A stretch of 64,000 bases of DNA, from NCBI RefSeq assembly GCF_027213645.1, contig NZ_JAPWGL010000001.1, positions 744,001 through 808,000 on the forward strand. The letters are read 5' to 3'. A model generated the notes under the pieces. It had not been told where the DNA came from, ran no database searches, and saw only the letters and a program-made list of their open reading frames with translations. How positions within the stretch are numbered: the first letter of the stretch is position 1; every line of letters begins with the position of its first letter. This stretch comes from Pedobacter rhodius (GTDB lineage: Bacteria; Bacteroidota; Bacteroidia; Sphingobacteriales; Sphingobacteriaceae). The position numbers and the translations under genes are program-made. Below are positions 16,151 through 24,675 of the stretch, piece after piece.

Positions 16151-16634
16151 ACTGGTTATATAGTTCTGTTAATTTTTGTTTTATACGGTGAATTTTTACC
16201 CTTAAGTTGCCTTCACTGATGCCAGAGATATCAGCAATTTCATGGTACGGTAATTCATCCAAAACCATAGTGATGATTAAGCGATCGTTTTCTTCAAGTT
16301 TTGAAATACAGGTATATAATAAGGCTACCTGTTCATTTTTTTCAGAAAACTCTTCAATTTTATTTTCAATTATATTATCAGTTAATTCATCTTTTGCCTG
16401 GCGTTTCTCGGAGCGCAAATAGGTTAAGCAGGTATTCACGGCAATTCTGTATATCCAGGTAGATATTAAAGACTTGTTCCTGAACTTATCCAGGTTCTGC
16501 CAGACTTTTAAAAAAGTTTCCTGTAAAAGATCATTTGCTGCATCGGTATCACCTGTATAACCATAACATAAATGGAATATTTTTTTGGAATTCGAATCGA
16601 AGATTTGCTTAAATAACTTGTCTTTTTGTTCCAT
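16137..16634 (-). CDS. ECF-type RNA polymerase sigma factor
   Basis: A 165-residue sigma-70 family protein. Region 2 covers IFHLCYGYTGDTDAANDLLQETFLKVWQNLDKFRN-STWIYRIAVNTCLTYLR. After an acidic linker, region 4 covers LEENDRLIITMVLDELPYHEIADISGISEGNLRVKIHRIKQKL, a clear helix-turn-helix. It heads a probable operon with the four-helix membrane protein and the DUF922 peptidase. It is divergent from the symporter gene across a 160-bp spacer. Confidence 0.93.
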   Translation of the reverse strand: MEQKDKLFKQIFDSNSKKIFHLCYGYTGDTDAANDLLQETFLKVWQNLDKFRNKSLISTWIYRIAVNTCLTYLRSEKRQAKDELTDNIIENKIEEFSEKNEQVALLYTCISKLEENDRLIITMVLDELPYHEIADISGISEGNLRVKIHRIKQKLTELYNQYASV

Positions 16635-16731
16635 TTAACGGGTTATAATTACTTTTTAGATGGTCGGTAATATTTTTTGTTACAGGGAAAATCAAAAATA
16701 GATTAATTTTTCATTACCAGAAAAATCAAAA

Positions 16732-16762
16732 TTTGTTACAAGCGCTAAATATCGTAGTTTTA
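16732..16762 (+). promoter_or_regulatory. Putative promoter of the symporter gene
   Basis: TTTG (16732-16735), 19-bp spacer, TAGTTTTA (16755-16762), one mismatch from TAnnTTTG. The ATG is 32 bp further on. Confidence 0.55.
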
Positions 16763-16794
16763 CCAAATTAAAAGAGCCATCAACTTAATTATTC

Positions 16795-18171
16795 ATGAAG
16801 AAAAACAAACTCACGCTTTTTATTTTTATAGCGCTGATTGCAGGTATTGCTTTGGGCTACATTTTAAATGTTAATTCTATTGATGTTTATAATCAGAATA
16901 TACTTAATGCCGACGCCAAGGTTAAAAGCATTGAAGTTAATATTGCTAAAACGACCGATACAACTACGGTTACCTATGCTCAATTAAAGGCAGATAAAAA
17001 AGTAAACTCAAAAATTAAAAGAGAAAACGAAGAAATCCGGGAAAAAAAGCTCGAATATTTTACTTTGCTAAGTGATATTTTTCTTCGACTGATAAAAATG
17101 ATTGTTGCACCTTTAGTATTTACCACGCTTGTTGTAGGCGTGGCTAAAGTTGGCGATATAAAGGCGGTTGGCCGGATTGGCGGTAAAACCTTGGGTTGGT
17201 TTGTGGCCATGTCGTTGATGTCGCTGGTTCTTGGATTAATCCTGGTTAACTTGTTCGAGCCTGGGAAACACATGAAGTTAACCTTACCTGACCAATTGGT
17301 TAACACCGGCATTCAAAAAACGGCCATGAGTGTTAAAGATTTTATTGCCCATGTTTTTCCGAAAAGCATAGCCGAATCTATGGCAACAAACGAGATCCTG
17401 CAGATTGTTGTATTTTCTTTATTTTTTGGTGTGGCTACAGCAGCAATCGGCGATTTAGGTCAGGTCGTAATTAAAGCATTTGATGCAATTGCACATGTTA
17501 TTTTAAAAATGACAGGTTATGTAATGAACTTTGCACCGCTTGCGGTTTTCGGCGCCATGACTGCAATTGTAGCTAAACAGGGTTTGAACGTTTTAAATAC
17601 GTATGCCATATTTATAGGCGAGTTTTATTTCGGCTTGGCTATCCTTTGGACAATGCTTATTTTCCTAGGGTTTTTAGTGCTGAAGAAACGAATTTTTCGT
17701 TTAGTAGGTGATATGAAAGAACCTGCTTTACTGGCATTCAGTACAGCAAGCAGCGAGGCGGCATATCCAAAAACAATGATGCTTTTAGAGCGTTTCGGCT
17801 GTAAGGATAAAATTGTAAGTTTTGTTTTACCATTGGGTTATTCCTTTAATCTGGATGGTTCGATGATGTATATGACTTTCGCTTCCTTATTTATAGCACA
17901 GGCCTACGGTATACATTTAGGTTTTGAACAGCAAATATCTATGCTTTTAATCTTAATGTTAACCAGTAAAGGCATCGCAGGTGTTCCACGGGCATCGCTC
18001 GTTGTAATTGCAGGTACAATTGCCAGTTTTAACATTCCCGAAGCTGGCTTAGCCTTGTTAATCGGTATCGATCCATTATTGGATATGGGTCGCTCGGCAA
18101 CAAATGTTGTGGGTAATAGCATTGCTACGGCCGTAGTTAGTAAATGGGAGGGTGAACTTAAAGAGGGCTAG
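16795..18171 (+). CDS. Dicarboxylate/amino acid:cation symporter (DAACS family)
   Basis: A 458-residue inner-membrane transporter of the GltP/DctA/EAAT type. An unusual first helix and ~60-residue hydrophilic loop (DAKVKSIEVNIAKTTDTTTV...) precede the conserved core. Conserved parts include MIVAPLVFTTLVVGVAKVGD, the hairpin HP1 AFSTASSEAAYPKTM, VLPLGYSFNLDGSMMYMTFA, HP2 SKGIAGVPRASLVVIAGT and DPLLDMGRSATNVVGNSIATAVV. It probably imports glutamate/aspartate or C4-dicarboxylates with H+ or Na+. The extra loop between the first helices is typical of Bacteroidota members. Confidence 0.93.
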   Translation: MKKNKLTLFIFIALIAGIALGYILNVNSIDVYNQNILNADAKVKSIEVNIAKTTDTTTVTYAQLKADKKVNSKIKRENEEIREKKLEYFTLLSDIFLRLIKMIVAPLVFTTLVVGVAKVGDIKAVGRIGGKTLGWFVAMSLMSLVLGLILVNLFEPGKHMKLTLPDQLVNTGIQKTAMSVKDFIAHVFPKSIAESMATNEILQIVVFSLFFGVATAAIGDLGQVVIKAFDAIAHVILKMTGYVMNFAPLAVFGAMTAIVAKQGLNVLNTYAIFIGEFYFGLAILWTMLIFLGFLVLKKRIFRLVGDMKEPALLAFSTASSEAAYPKTMMLLERFGCKDKIVSFVLPLGYSFNLDGSMMYMTFASLFIAQAYGIHLGFEQQISMLLILMLTSKGIAGVPRASLVVIAGTIASFNIPEAGLALLIGIDPLLDMGRSATNVVGNSIATAVVSKWEGELKEG

Positions 18172-18318
18172 GATTTTAGGATTGTATTCTGATCAAATTA
18201 TTTTGATTTTAAGATGTCATGATAATCAATAAAATTTTTAAGCTTTGCATTGTTTTTGAAGAAACCGTTGCTTATCCATTCATTCAAAATTCAATTACTC
18301 AATAATTAAAAAAGAACT

Positions 18319-18819
18319 GTGTCAAATAAAGGAAAAAAGATCTTCTTGGCGTTAACCATCATCGTACCGATGATAATTTACTGTTACATTTATTACAAAC
18401 CAATTATTCAGAATGCACCATTTCGTAAGAACGATTTCGTGTCTATGAATTACAAATGGGGGGTAAAAGATACTTTAGAAAATCAGTATGATTCTAAAAC
18501 CGGTGCCTATCAGTATGTAAACAGTCAGGATTCTACCATTAAAAAGAAAGTGTTTTTTAATAACGATGATGTCCTTTATATACATGGTAAAGCAAATGAA
18601 ATAGGCCTGTGGAATTTTCCGGATACGATAGGTAAGAAAAGTGCCAAATCTATGGCGGTGCCGCGTTACGATATGTTCTTCAAATACAAAGAGAAATCAA
18701 AGCATGTTGTAATTTATGGTGATTTTGATGGAAATCCTAAACTTTTAGATGCTGCAATGCAGATGAGAAAGGTTATCGAAGAAACGATAAATCAAGCGGA
18801 GAAAAGAAGCGGTAAGTAA
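18319..18819 (+). CDS. Single-pass membrane protein of unknown function
   Basis: A 166-residue protein starting at a GTG (18319). A short basic N terminus (SNKGKK) precedes one membrane anchor (IFLALTIIVPMIIYCYIYY), then a mostly hydrophilic exported domain with KWGVKDTLENQYDSKTG, NNDDVLYIHGKANEIGLWNFPD and KHVVIYGDFDGNPKLLDAAMQM. No family recognised. The GTG start is preferred because the next Met lies inside the membrane segment. A long perfect terminator hairpin follows. Confidence 0.7.
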   Translation: MSNKGKKIFLALTIIVPMIIYCYIYYKPIIQNAPFRKNDFVSMNYKWGVKDTLENQYDSKTGAYQYVNSQDSTIKKKVFFNNDDVLYIHGKANEIGLWNFPDTIGKKSAKSMAVPRYDMFFKYKEKSKHVVIYGDFDGNPKLLDAAMQMRKVIEETINQAEKRSGK

Positions 18820-18846
18820 AGTAATCTTCTTCCGAAATAAGTTCCG

Positions 18847-18892
18847 GGCTTTAATAAAATGTAATGATAAACATTTTATTAAAGCCTTTTTT
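18847..18892 (+). terminator. Strong intrinsic terminator with a 16-bp perfect stem
   Basis: GGCTTTAATAAAATGT pairs exactly with ACATTTTATTAAAGCC across an 8-base loop and is followed by six T. The T-run also supplies the TTTG of the blaI promoter (18890-18893), so one gene's terminator and the next promoter abut. Confidence 0.9.
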
Positions 18893-18917
18893 GGTTTAAA
18901 GTTATTTCGTATATTTA
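18890..18917 (+). promoter_or_regulatory. blaI-M56 promoter
   Basis: TTTG (18890-18893), 16-bp spacer, TATATTTA (18910-18917), one mismatch from TAnnTTTG. The spacer length and both boxes match the GLPGLI promoter at 24469-24496. The -7 box lies inside the operator. Confidence 0.7.
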
Positions 18918-18930
18918 CGATATATTCGTA
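18906..18930 (+). promoter_or_regulatory. Putative BlaI operator, copy 1
   Basis: Three half sites with fixed spacing: TCGTA (18907-18911), 4 bp, TACGA (18916-18920), 5 bp, TCGTA (18926-18930). The first two make an inverted repeat over the -7 box; the third ends 5 bp before the blaI start. An almost identical site lies at 24465-24489. Confidence 0.72.
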
Positions 18931-18935
18931 ATTAA

Positions 18936-19298
18936 ATGGAGAAATTAACCTTACAGGAAGAAGAGGCAATGCTTGCGGTTTGGCAAATAAAAAAGGGCTT
19001 TATAAAAGATTTTATGGATGTTTTGCCTGAACCAAAACCACCCTATACAACTTTAGCCTCAACCGTAAAAAACCTGGAGCGTAAAGGTTATTTAATAAGC
19101 GAGCGGTTCGCAAATGCTAATCGCTACAGTGCAAAGGTTAAAGAAGCAGATTATAAAAAGCGTTTCATGAGTGGTTTTGTAGATAACTATTTCAAAAGCT
19201 CTTATAAAGAATTGGTTGCTTTTTTTGCAAAAGACAAAAAGATTAGTGCCGAAGAGTTGAAAGAGATAATTCACCTTATCGAAAATCCTGAAAAGTAA
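18936..19298 (+). CDS. BlaI/MecI/CopY family transcriptional repressor
   Basis: A 120-residue winged-helix repressor. LTLQEEEAMLAVWQIKKGFIKDFMD, then PPYTTLASTVKNLERKGYLISERFANANRYSAKVKEADYKKRFMS, is the BlaI signature, including the recognition helix and wing. A C-terminal dimerisation helix follows (SAEELKEIIHLIENP). In the known systems the M56 protease partner inactivates the repressor on sensing a signal. The M56 gene starts 4 bp after its stop. It very probably regulates itself and the GLPGLI operon, given the duplicated operator. Confidence 0.93.
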   Translation: MEKLTLQEEEAMLAVWQIKKGFIKDFMDVLPEPKPPYTTLASTVKNLERKGYLISERFANANRYSAKVKEADYKKRFMSGFVDNYFKSSYKELVAFFAKDKKISAEELKEIIHLIENPEK

Positions 19299-19302
19299 TG
19301 TT

Positions 19303-20778
19303 ATGCCACATTTCTTTATCATTCTATTCAAAATAAATCTGGTTTTGGTGCTTTTTGCAGCAGCTTACTACCTGGTGCTTCGAAGGCTAACTTTTTATGT
19401 TATCAACCGCATTTTTTTATTGTTTGGAATTTTATTTTCTACCCTTTATCCTTTCATAAATTTAACCGGGTTCTTCAACAGTTTCAAGTCTGCCCCGGCT
19501 TTTTTACCTCAATTAAATCAAAACGTTAATCAATTTGTGCAGCAAGAATCCATTTCTTTTTTCTGGCAAATTTTGACTTTTGTTTTTTATGCAGGTGTGC
19601 TTTTTATGGCTTCAAGATTAACGATCCAGTTTATTTCTCTGCGCCGTGTGCATAAAAATTCAAATCCGGGGCGGGTTGATGAATTTGATGTACGCATTCT
19701 GAATGATGAGGTAAGTCCGTTTTCCTTTTGGCAAACCATTTACGTTAATCCGCTTTTGCATAAAAAAGAAGATTTGAAAAATATCATCGAGCACGAAAGC
19801 GTGCATGTGGAGGAGTGGCATACATTAGATATCATCCTCGCAGAAATAAGCCTGGTTTTTTACTGGTTTAACCCTGGCGTTTGGTTAATGAAAAAAGCTG
19901 TTCGCGAAAATATTGAATTCATTACCGACGCTAAAATTTTAAAAAAAGGTATTGATAAAAAAGCTTATCAGTATAGTTTATTAGGCGTTGGCGCCTTAAA
20001 CCCATCTGTAGCGATTGTAAATAATTTCAATCTTTCCGATCTTAAAAAAAGAATTAAAATGATGAATGCCAGGCGTTCATCCAATATTAATCTGGCCAGG
20101 TATTTATTTATTTTACCAATTTTGTTGATAACAACTTTAGCTTTTACTATTGATAAAAAGGATGTAGAGAAAAGTTTGATGCCATTAAAAACAATTGTTG
20201 ACAAGGTAATTCCTGAAAAAAAACCAGAACCGTTGAGGATTCAGGTAAATCAGTTAAAAAAGCCTGTAAAAAAGGTTTTGCAAAAACCAAAGTTTGTAGA
20301 TACGACAAAAAACATAACCTTAATTTTAAATCAAGATATACGCGACAGCAATTCAGTACATAAAATTCTGAACTTGTTTCTGAAAGATAAGAATGATAAA
20401 GCGCCTGCAAAGTTCAAAGCTGACCGCAAAATTTTTATAAGCAATTTTGTGTTTAATGACACGGTAAAAAATGGTGAAACACCTGAAGTCAGGAATATTA
20501 AAATCACAATGAATACCGATAAAGACAGTCAGTATTCGTTTTCAGATGGTAAAAGGATCATCAATGTGGTTAAAGTTGTTGAAACAGGTAATAGCAGACA
20601 AGATTCTTTAACTAAACCGGATACAAAGAAGCATTTTTTCTTTACTCAATCTACCTCATATTCTTTGGATGGGAACAAAGTTTCTGCTGCGGATTTAAGC
20701 AGGTTAGATGCAAAACAAATAGAAAATATCATCATTTCTCATGGTGGCATGATGGATATAAAAACCAAACAAAAATAA
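19303..20778 (+). CDS. M56 (BlaR1-like) membrane metallopeptidase
   Basis: A 491-residue protein. The N-terminal membrane helices and the zinc-peptidase motif HESVHVEEWHTLD (HExxH near residue 165) are followed by another helix pair (IILAEISLVFYWFNPGVWLM) and the conserved RENIEFITDAKILKKG. After the last helix (YLFILPILLITTLAFTI) comes about 200 residues of low-complexity, Lys-rich periplasmic sequence. There is no penicillin-binding sensor domain, so it is not a beta-lactam sensor of the classical kind. The natural signal is unknown. It is translated from the blaI transcript. Confidence 0.88.
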   Translation: MPHFFIILFKINLVLVLFAAAYYLVLRRLTFYVINRIFLLFGILFSTLYPFINLTGFFNSFKSAPAFLPQLNQNVNQFVQQESISFFWQILTFVFYAGVLFMASRLTIQFISLRRVHKNSNPGRVDEFDVRILNDEVSPFSFWQTIYVNPLLHKKEDLKNIIEHESVHVEEWHTLDIILAEISLVFYWFNPGVWLMKKAVRENIEFITDAKILKKGIDKKAYQYSLLGVGALNPSVAIVNNFNLSDLKKRIKMMNARRSSNINLARYLFILPILLITTLAFTIDKKDVEKSLMPLKTIVDKVIPEKKPEPLRIQVNQLKKPVKKVLQKPKFVDTTKNITLILNQDIRDSNSVHKILNLFLKDKNDKAPAKFKADRKIFISNFVFNDTVKNGETPEVRNIKITMNTDKDSQYSFSDGKRIINVVKVVETGNSRQDSLTKPDTKKHFFFTQSTSYSLDGNKVSAADLSRLDAKQIENIIISHGGMMDIKTKQK

Positions 20779-20781
20779 GCT

Positions 20782-20813
20782 AAACCTCATCCAATGTCGG
20801 ATGAGGTTTTTTT
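20782..20813. terminator. Terminator between convergent operons
   Basis: AAACCTCATCC pairs with GGATGAGGTTT, loop of 6, followed by seven T on the plus strand. It sits between the M56 gene (+) and the outer-membrane barrel gene (-), with only two bases to the latter's stop. Confidence 0.85.
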
Positions 20814-20814
20814 A

Positions 20815-23481
20815 TTAAAAATTAAATCTTGCCCTTAGCATTGCTACTCTTCCGGGAATGTAGTAAGTGCCGGTTGTTAATGAATTGGCAGAAAGGTATA
20901 TGGCATCGAAAGTCTTAATGTTTGCTAAATTCGTTATGCCAAATTCCAAATCTGTTTTAAGTTTGACTATTTTGTATTTTACATTGGCATCGGCAAAAAG
21001 GTAATTTAAATTTGGCTGCGTTGATTGATGTGTAAACAAATGTTCTGCAGAGAGGTTTACATAAACGTTTTTAACGGTTGTAAAAGACAAAGCAGATTGC
21101 TGCCTTAATTGCTGAAAATTGGTTTTAATGGCATTTTCTGTTTGAGTTTTATTGTTTGTTATTGAATAAGTGGCATTGTACGACCAATTTATAAAGCTAG
21201 TTAACTTGGCATCAATTCCGGCTTTATAGGTAATGGTTTGGGTATTTATCGGCAGCAAATCATTGTTCTGAAGTTGCTGATAGTCGCTTTGAGCAAAACT
21301 CACACCGGCATTAACCGTGCTTCTGAAGTTAAACAGGTATTTACTGGCGTTGGCAGTTAACGATAAACTTTTAACATGGTTTGATAAAGGCAATACAACC
21401 CTTTGCTGAATATTGTTCGTTAGCGTATAGGATGAAATTGTATTTAATTCGGCATCGCTGTATCCGGCATTTACATTAATAAATAACATTTGCATCGCTT
21501 TTCTAAAGTTAAACCCTGCGCCAATTGAATGTATTTTACTTTCTGAGATGGGGGCATCGTTGGCGAAAAGCGAACGGTAGTTACGCAGAACAGTTCCTTT
21601 GTAAACATCATCAATCCCGCCTAAATCATTTTTAAAAGAATAGTTGGCCGAAACATAGTTTTCCGGGCTGGTTTGATATTTAAGATTCATTGATGGATTA
21701 ACAAAAAATCTTACTAAGCTTTTATCCAAATTGTTTCCCCGGTCTTCATAGTTTATCAGATTATAACTTAAAGGCAAGGAAAGGTTAACTTTTAGTTTAT
21801 CTCCGGTAAAGTCATAGCTGCCTTCCGTGTAAAATTTCGTTTTAAGCCAGTCTAAATCATTTACCGCATTTTGCGATACCAACTCAATCGTATGATTGTT
21901 CTGAATTTTGTATAACTCGGCGTTTAAATTCTGACTTTGAACATTAAAACCAACCCTGTAAGTTTGCATAAATTTGTTGCTAAACAATGCGTAGGAGATA
22001 TAATTGTTTGTGTAAGAAGTTGGCAGCTTCGTGTATTGATTTAAGCCTGCATAGGCTTGCCCGTTGTTCAGGATATCTGCATTTAAACCCGGAGTAATAT
22101 TTAAACTTTCGGGCTGCGTTGTGCGATTTAGGTAGGAATAAAAGTTTAAGACATCGTCAGATTTGAGTTTCTTCCGGTAGCTGAATTCGTTTGAAACATC
22201 AAGCGTTTCTTGCTTGAGGATTTGATAAGCAGGTATACTATTAATCACTATTCCTGAATTTGTTTTGAAAGGAACATAGTCCAATACAAAATTGTTATTC
22301 AGGTAGTACTTATCCGCATTGCCATTTAAATTAAATTGTGCCCGTAATTTTTGCGGATTGACAGCATTGCTTTGAATTTCTGTATACTTTACCGTTTCCG
22401 TAGGTAAATACGTTTTTGAAAACTTATTGTATTGTTGGGTTCGTTCATCATACAAATAGTAGAGATTGGCTCGCAGCTGTAAATCATCATTAAATTTATA
22501 GAGGTTGTTCAGGTTGATTAAACCTGCTTTATTAAACAGATACCGGCTTTGAGGTAACGATGGAACGCCTGCGGCACCTGTAGAAAGTAATCCGGATGGT
22601 TTGTCGTTATCCAGTCTTTTCAGGTAATCAGAAAAATTATGTGAGGTTAAGTCAATTCCGGGGTCGATGCCAATATTATTGCCTTTAATATTATTGATGA
22701 ATTTCAATTTTTTGTTGAATAACATTGCTGTTAAATTTTCATCAAAGCGGTTGGGTGTGCCGGCACCAACAGTTGCATCGCCCATCACTTTAAGCTTAGC
22801 CTCATCCTTCAATACCAGATTAAGTGCAACATCATCACTGGTGTTGTTTTTGCGCATCATCTTAATGGGTTGGTCGTTCTGAATTACCTGTACTTTATCA
22901 ACGGCACCCTGCGGAATACTTTTAGTGCCGATGTTGTATTTATCATCGAGGAGGTTATCACCATCTACATATAAATTTGAAATTGCCTTTCCGTTGTAGC
23001 TCACTTTTCCGTCTTCGGCAACTTCAATTCCCGGCATTTTCTTCAGAACATCGCCAATGCTTCTGTCTTGCTTATCTGCAAAATCCGATGGCCTGTAATT
23101 TAACGTGTCGCCGTTGGATGTTAATTTTGGCCGGTTTTTAACCGTTACGGTTTCAAGGTTAATTTCTCCGTTTTGAAGGACTAAATCGTAGCTTTTGTTT
23201 ACATCATCTATTTTGACAGCTGTTTTTTTATAACCGATGCTGGATGCTTCAAGGTTATAATTAATAACATTTTCATTTTTAAGGCTGATTGAAAAATCGC
23301 CCTTGCTATCTGACCGGTTAAAGCTTACGATATTACCTTCCGTATCTTTTAAAGTAACGTTAACTGATGAAATTCCCTTGCCCGAAATGTCCTTAACCTT
23401 TCCTTTCAATTGTTTTTGCCCGAATACTGCAGTAAAGCTTAGCAATGCTGAACATATAATTATTGCAGATAGTCCTCTCAT
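20815..23481 (-). CDS. TonB-receptor-like outer-membrane barrel, partner of the GLPGLI protein
   Basis: An 888-residue exported protein. It has a signal peptide (IIICSALLSFTAVFGQ), a CarboxypepD_reg domain (QLKGKVKDISGKGISSVNVTLKDTEGNIVSF), and a plug-like segment (SIGDVLKKMPGIEVAEDGKVSYNGKAISNLYVDGDNLLDDKYNIGTKSIPQGAVDKVQVIQN). A long beta-barrel follows, ending in Phe (LRARFNF). It lacks the standard RGPxGxLFG plug signature of true nutrient receptors, so it may be a non-importing or atypical barrel. It overlaps the upstream GLPGLI gene by 4 bp and is almost certainly cotranscribed with it. Confidence 0.88.
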   Translation of the reverse strand: MRGLSAIIICSALLSFTAVFGQKQLKGKVKDISGKGISSVNVTLKDTEGNIVSFNRSDSKGDFSISLKNENVINYNLEASSIGYKKTAVKIDDVNKSYDLVLQNGEINLETVTVKNRPKLTSNGDTLNYRPSDFADKQDRSIGDVLKKMPGIEVAEDGKVSYNGKAISNLYVDGDNLLDDKYNIGTKSIPQGAVDKVQVIQNDQPIKMMRKNNTSDDVALNLVLKDEAKLKVMGDATVGAGTPNRFDENLTAMLFNKKLKFINNIKGNNIGIDPGIDLTSHNFSDYLKRLDNDKPSGLLSTGAAGVPSLPQSRYLFNKAGLINLNNLYKFNDDLQLRANLYYLYDERTQQYNKFSKTYLPTETVKYTEIQSNAVNPQKLRAQFNLNGNADKYYLNNNFVLDYVPFKTNSGIVINSIPAYQILKQETLDVSNEFSYRKKLKSDDVLNFYSYLNRTTQPESLNITPGLNADILNNGQAYAGLNQYTKLPTSYTNNYISYALFSNKFMQTYRVGFNVQSQNLNAELYKIQNNHTIELVSQNAVNDLDWLKTKFYTEGSYDFTGDKLKVNLSLPLSYNLINYEDRGNNLDKSLVRFFVNPSMNLKYQTSPENYVSANYSFKNDLGGIDDVYKGTVLRNYRSLFANDAPISESKIHSIGAGFNFRKAMQMLFINVNAGYSDAELNTISSYTLTNNIQQRVVLPLSNHVKSLSLTANASKYLFNFRSTVNAGVSFAQSDYQQLQNNDLLPINTQTITYKAGIDAKLTSFINWSYNATYSITNNKTQTENAIKTNFQQLRQQSALSFTTVKNVYVNLSAEHLFTHQSTQPNLNYLFADANVKYKIVKLKTDLEFGITNLANIKTFDAIYLSANSLTTGTYYIPGRVAMLRARFNF

Positions 23482-24440
23482 TTTTTCTCAGGAAGTTCGA
23501 TTGGATTATTAATGGTTGTTTTTGACAATGAAGTTATGCCGCCGGATGGTCGGGGCGCTGTCGATGTTTTAAATGAACCTTGCATACCGCTTGCGGCCAT
23601 TTGTGCCTGCATAAAACCCTGAGGATCTTTATCTCTTGCTTCTTTCAGCCTGTCGAATTCTTTTTTTGTGGTTTTTATGGCATCGGCAGGGAGTTTAATT
23701 TCAGATTCGAAATAAGGATTTCCGATATCCATGCCAACAATTTTAACCGTACCAACAGCACCATTTGGCATGGTTAGTTTTGGCTCGCCATTTTCTGTTG
23801 CTTTCGCAGCTTCTTCTTTAACGTTTTCCAGACCTGCGAATTCAAATTTTACTTCTTTTTTTTCATCATAAGCCTCGATAATTAAGCCTGGCAAACCATT
23901 TAATTTCCATGGGCCACTTTGAAAAGGAATTTCGGTGGCAAACCAGGCTATCCAGTTTCTACCCTTGAAGTGCGTGGTCGCTTTCTGGCAATGAATTCCT
24001 GAAAAACTTGTCGTGTCTTTTAGTATTTTCCAGTCTATAACTGGTGCGGTTTCCTCGATAAGGTAATTATTAAACAAGCGCTCTTTAGTTATTAATTTAT
24101 GTTCAGCAGCGAAGTAAAAATAATCAGATTGTGTTAACGGGCCTTTAGTTTCGCTTTTTATATTGATGGTAAAGTTGTTGCTGCCGGCTTGATTTTTCAT
24201 TTGTTCCTGCATTTGTTTCTGCATGTTCATGCTCTGATTAATCTTGTCGTAACTTGTATATACCGATGCATTATTACCGGTAACGAGCAGCATGTTCTCT
24301 TTTGCGGGTTTATCTTTTTGCGTGGTATCCTGAATGTGGGTGAAGGTGTACCGAACCCGGGCCAGTGCTTTATCGGGTTTTTGTGCATGAATGGTTAATG
24401 ACAGCATGGCTGCACAGCAGGTTGTTAAAATAGTTTTCAT
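23478..24440 (-). CDS. GLPGLI family protein
   Basis: A 320-residue exported protein with the name-giving motif in WKLNGLPGLIIEAYDEK. It starts with a signal peptide (MKTILTTCCAAMLSLTIHAQ). The family (TIGR01200) is found in Bacteroidota, usually next to outer-membrane barrels, and has no known activity. Other conserved features seen: VIDWKILKDTTSFSGIHCQKATTHFKGRNWIAWFATEIPFQSGPW. A Met/Gln-rich linker (SMNMQKQMQEQMKNQ) near residue 70 is unusual. Expression is probably controlled by the BlaI-like operator 25-49 bp upstream. Confidence 0.92.
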   Translation of the reverse strand: MKTILTTCCAAMLSLTIHAQKPDKALARVRYTFTHIQDTTQKDKPAKENMLLVTGNNASVYTSYDKINQSMNMQKQMQEQMKNQAGSNNFTINIKSETKGPLTQSDYFYFAAEHKLITKERLFNNYLIEETAPVIDWKILKDTTSFSGIHCQKATTHFKGRNWIAWFATEIPFQSGPWKLNGLPGLIIEAYDEKKEVKFEFAGLENVKEEAAKATENGEPKLTMPNGAVGTVKIVGMDIGNPYFESEIKLPADAIKTTKKEFDRLKEARDKDPQGFMQAQMAASGMQGSFKTSTAPRPSGGITSLSKTTINNPIELPEKK

Positions 24441-24464
24441 AATACTTATTTAGATTATTTAATT

Positions 24465-24489
24465 TTCGTAAATCTACGAAATATTCGTA
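24465..24489 (-). promoter_or_regulatory. Putative BlaI operator, copy 2
   Basis: TCGTA (24466-24470), 4 bp, TACGA (24475-24479), 5 bp, TCGTA (24485-24489): the same half sites and spacings as at 18906-18930. The first pair covers the -7 box of the GLPGLI promoter on the minus strand. Confidence 0.72.
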
Positions 24490-24496
24490 ATACAAA
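24469..24496 (-). promoter_or_regulatory. GLPGLI operon promoter
   Basis: On the minus strand TTTG (24496-24493), 16-bp spacer, TAGATTTA (24476-24469). Spacer length and both boxes parallel the blaI promoter. Confidence 0.68.
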
Positions 24497-24616
24497 AATG
24501 CTTTAACATTTTTTAACAACGAGGTACCGCCTGAATTTTTTTGAGCTTCAGATTAACCGGGTGGAGGGGAAGCTGCCGAAATTTTGAAATGCCGGCCTGC
24601 GTAAAATAAACCTGAT

Positions 24617-24675
24617 GGTAATGGAAAGCCCGGAGCGTAGCGAGGAATGGAATGAACAGCAGGGCAGGAATTACC
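24617..24675. repeat. Hairpin-forming intergenic repeat upstream of rplU
   Basis: GGTAAT (24617-24622) and GCCC (24628-24631) pair with GGGC (24662-24665) and ATTACC (24670-24675), enclosing GGAGCGTAGCGAGGAATGG. A second AATTACC follows at 24680-24686, so alternative pairing is possible. A further small inverted repeat (CTAAAATC / GATTTTAG) lies at about 24723-24769. The 421-bp gap otherwise holds only the two divergent promoters. It looks like a dispersed structured repeat; a non-coding RNA cannot be excluded. Confidence 0.45.
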
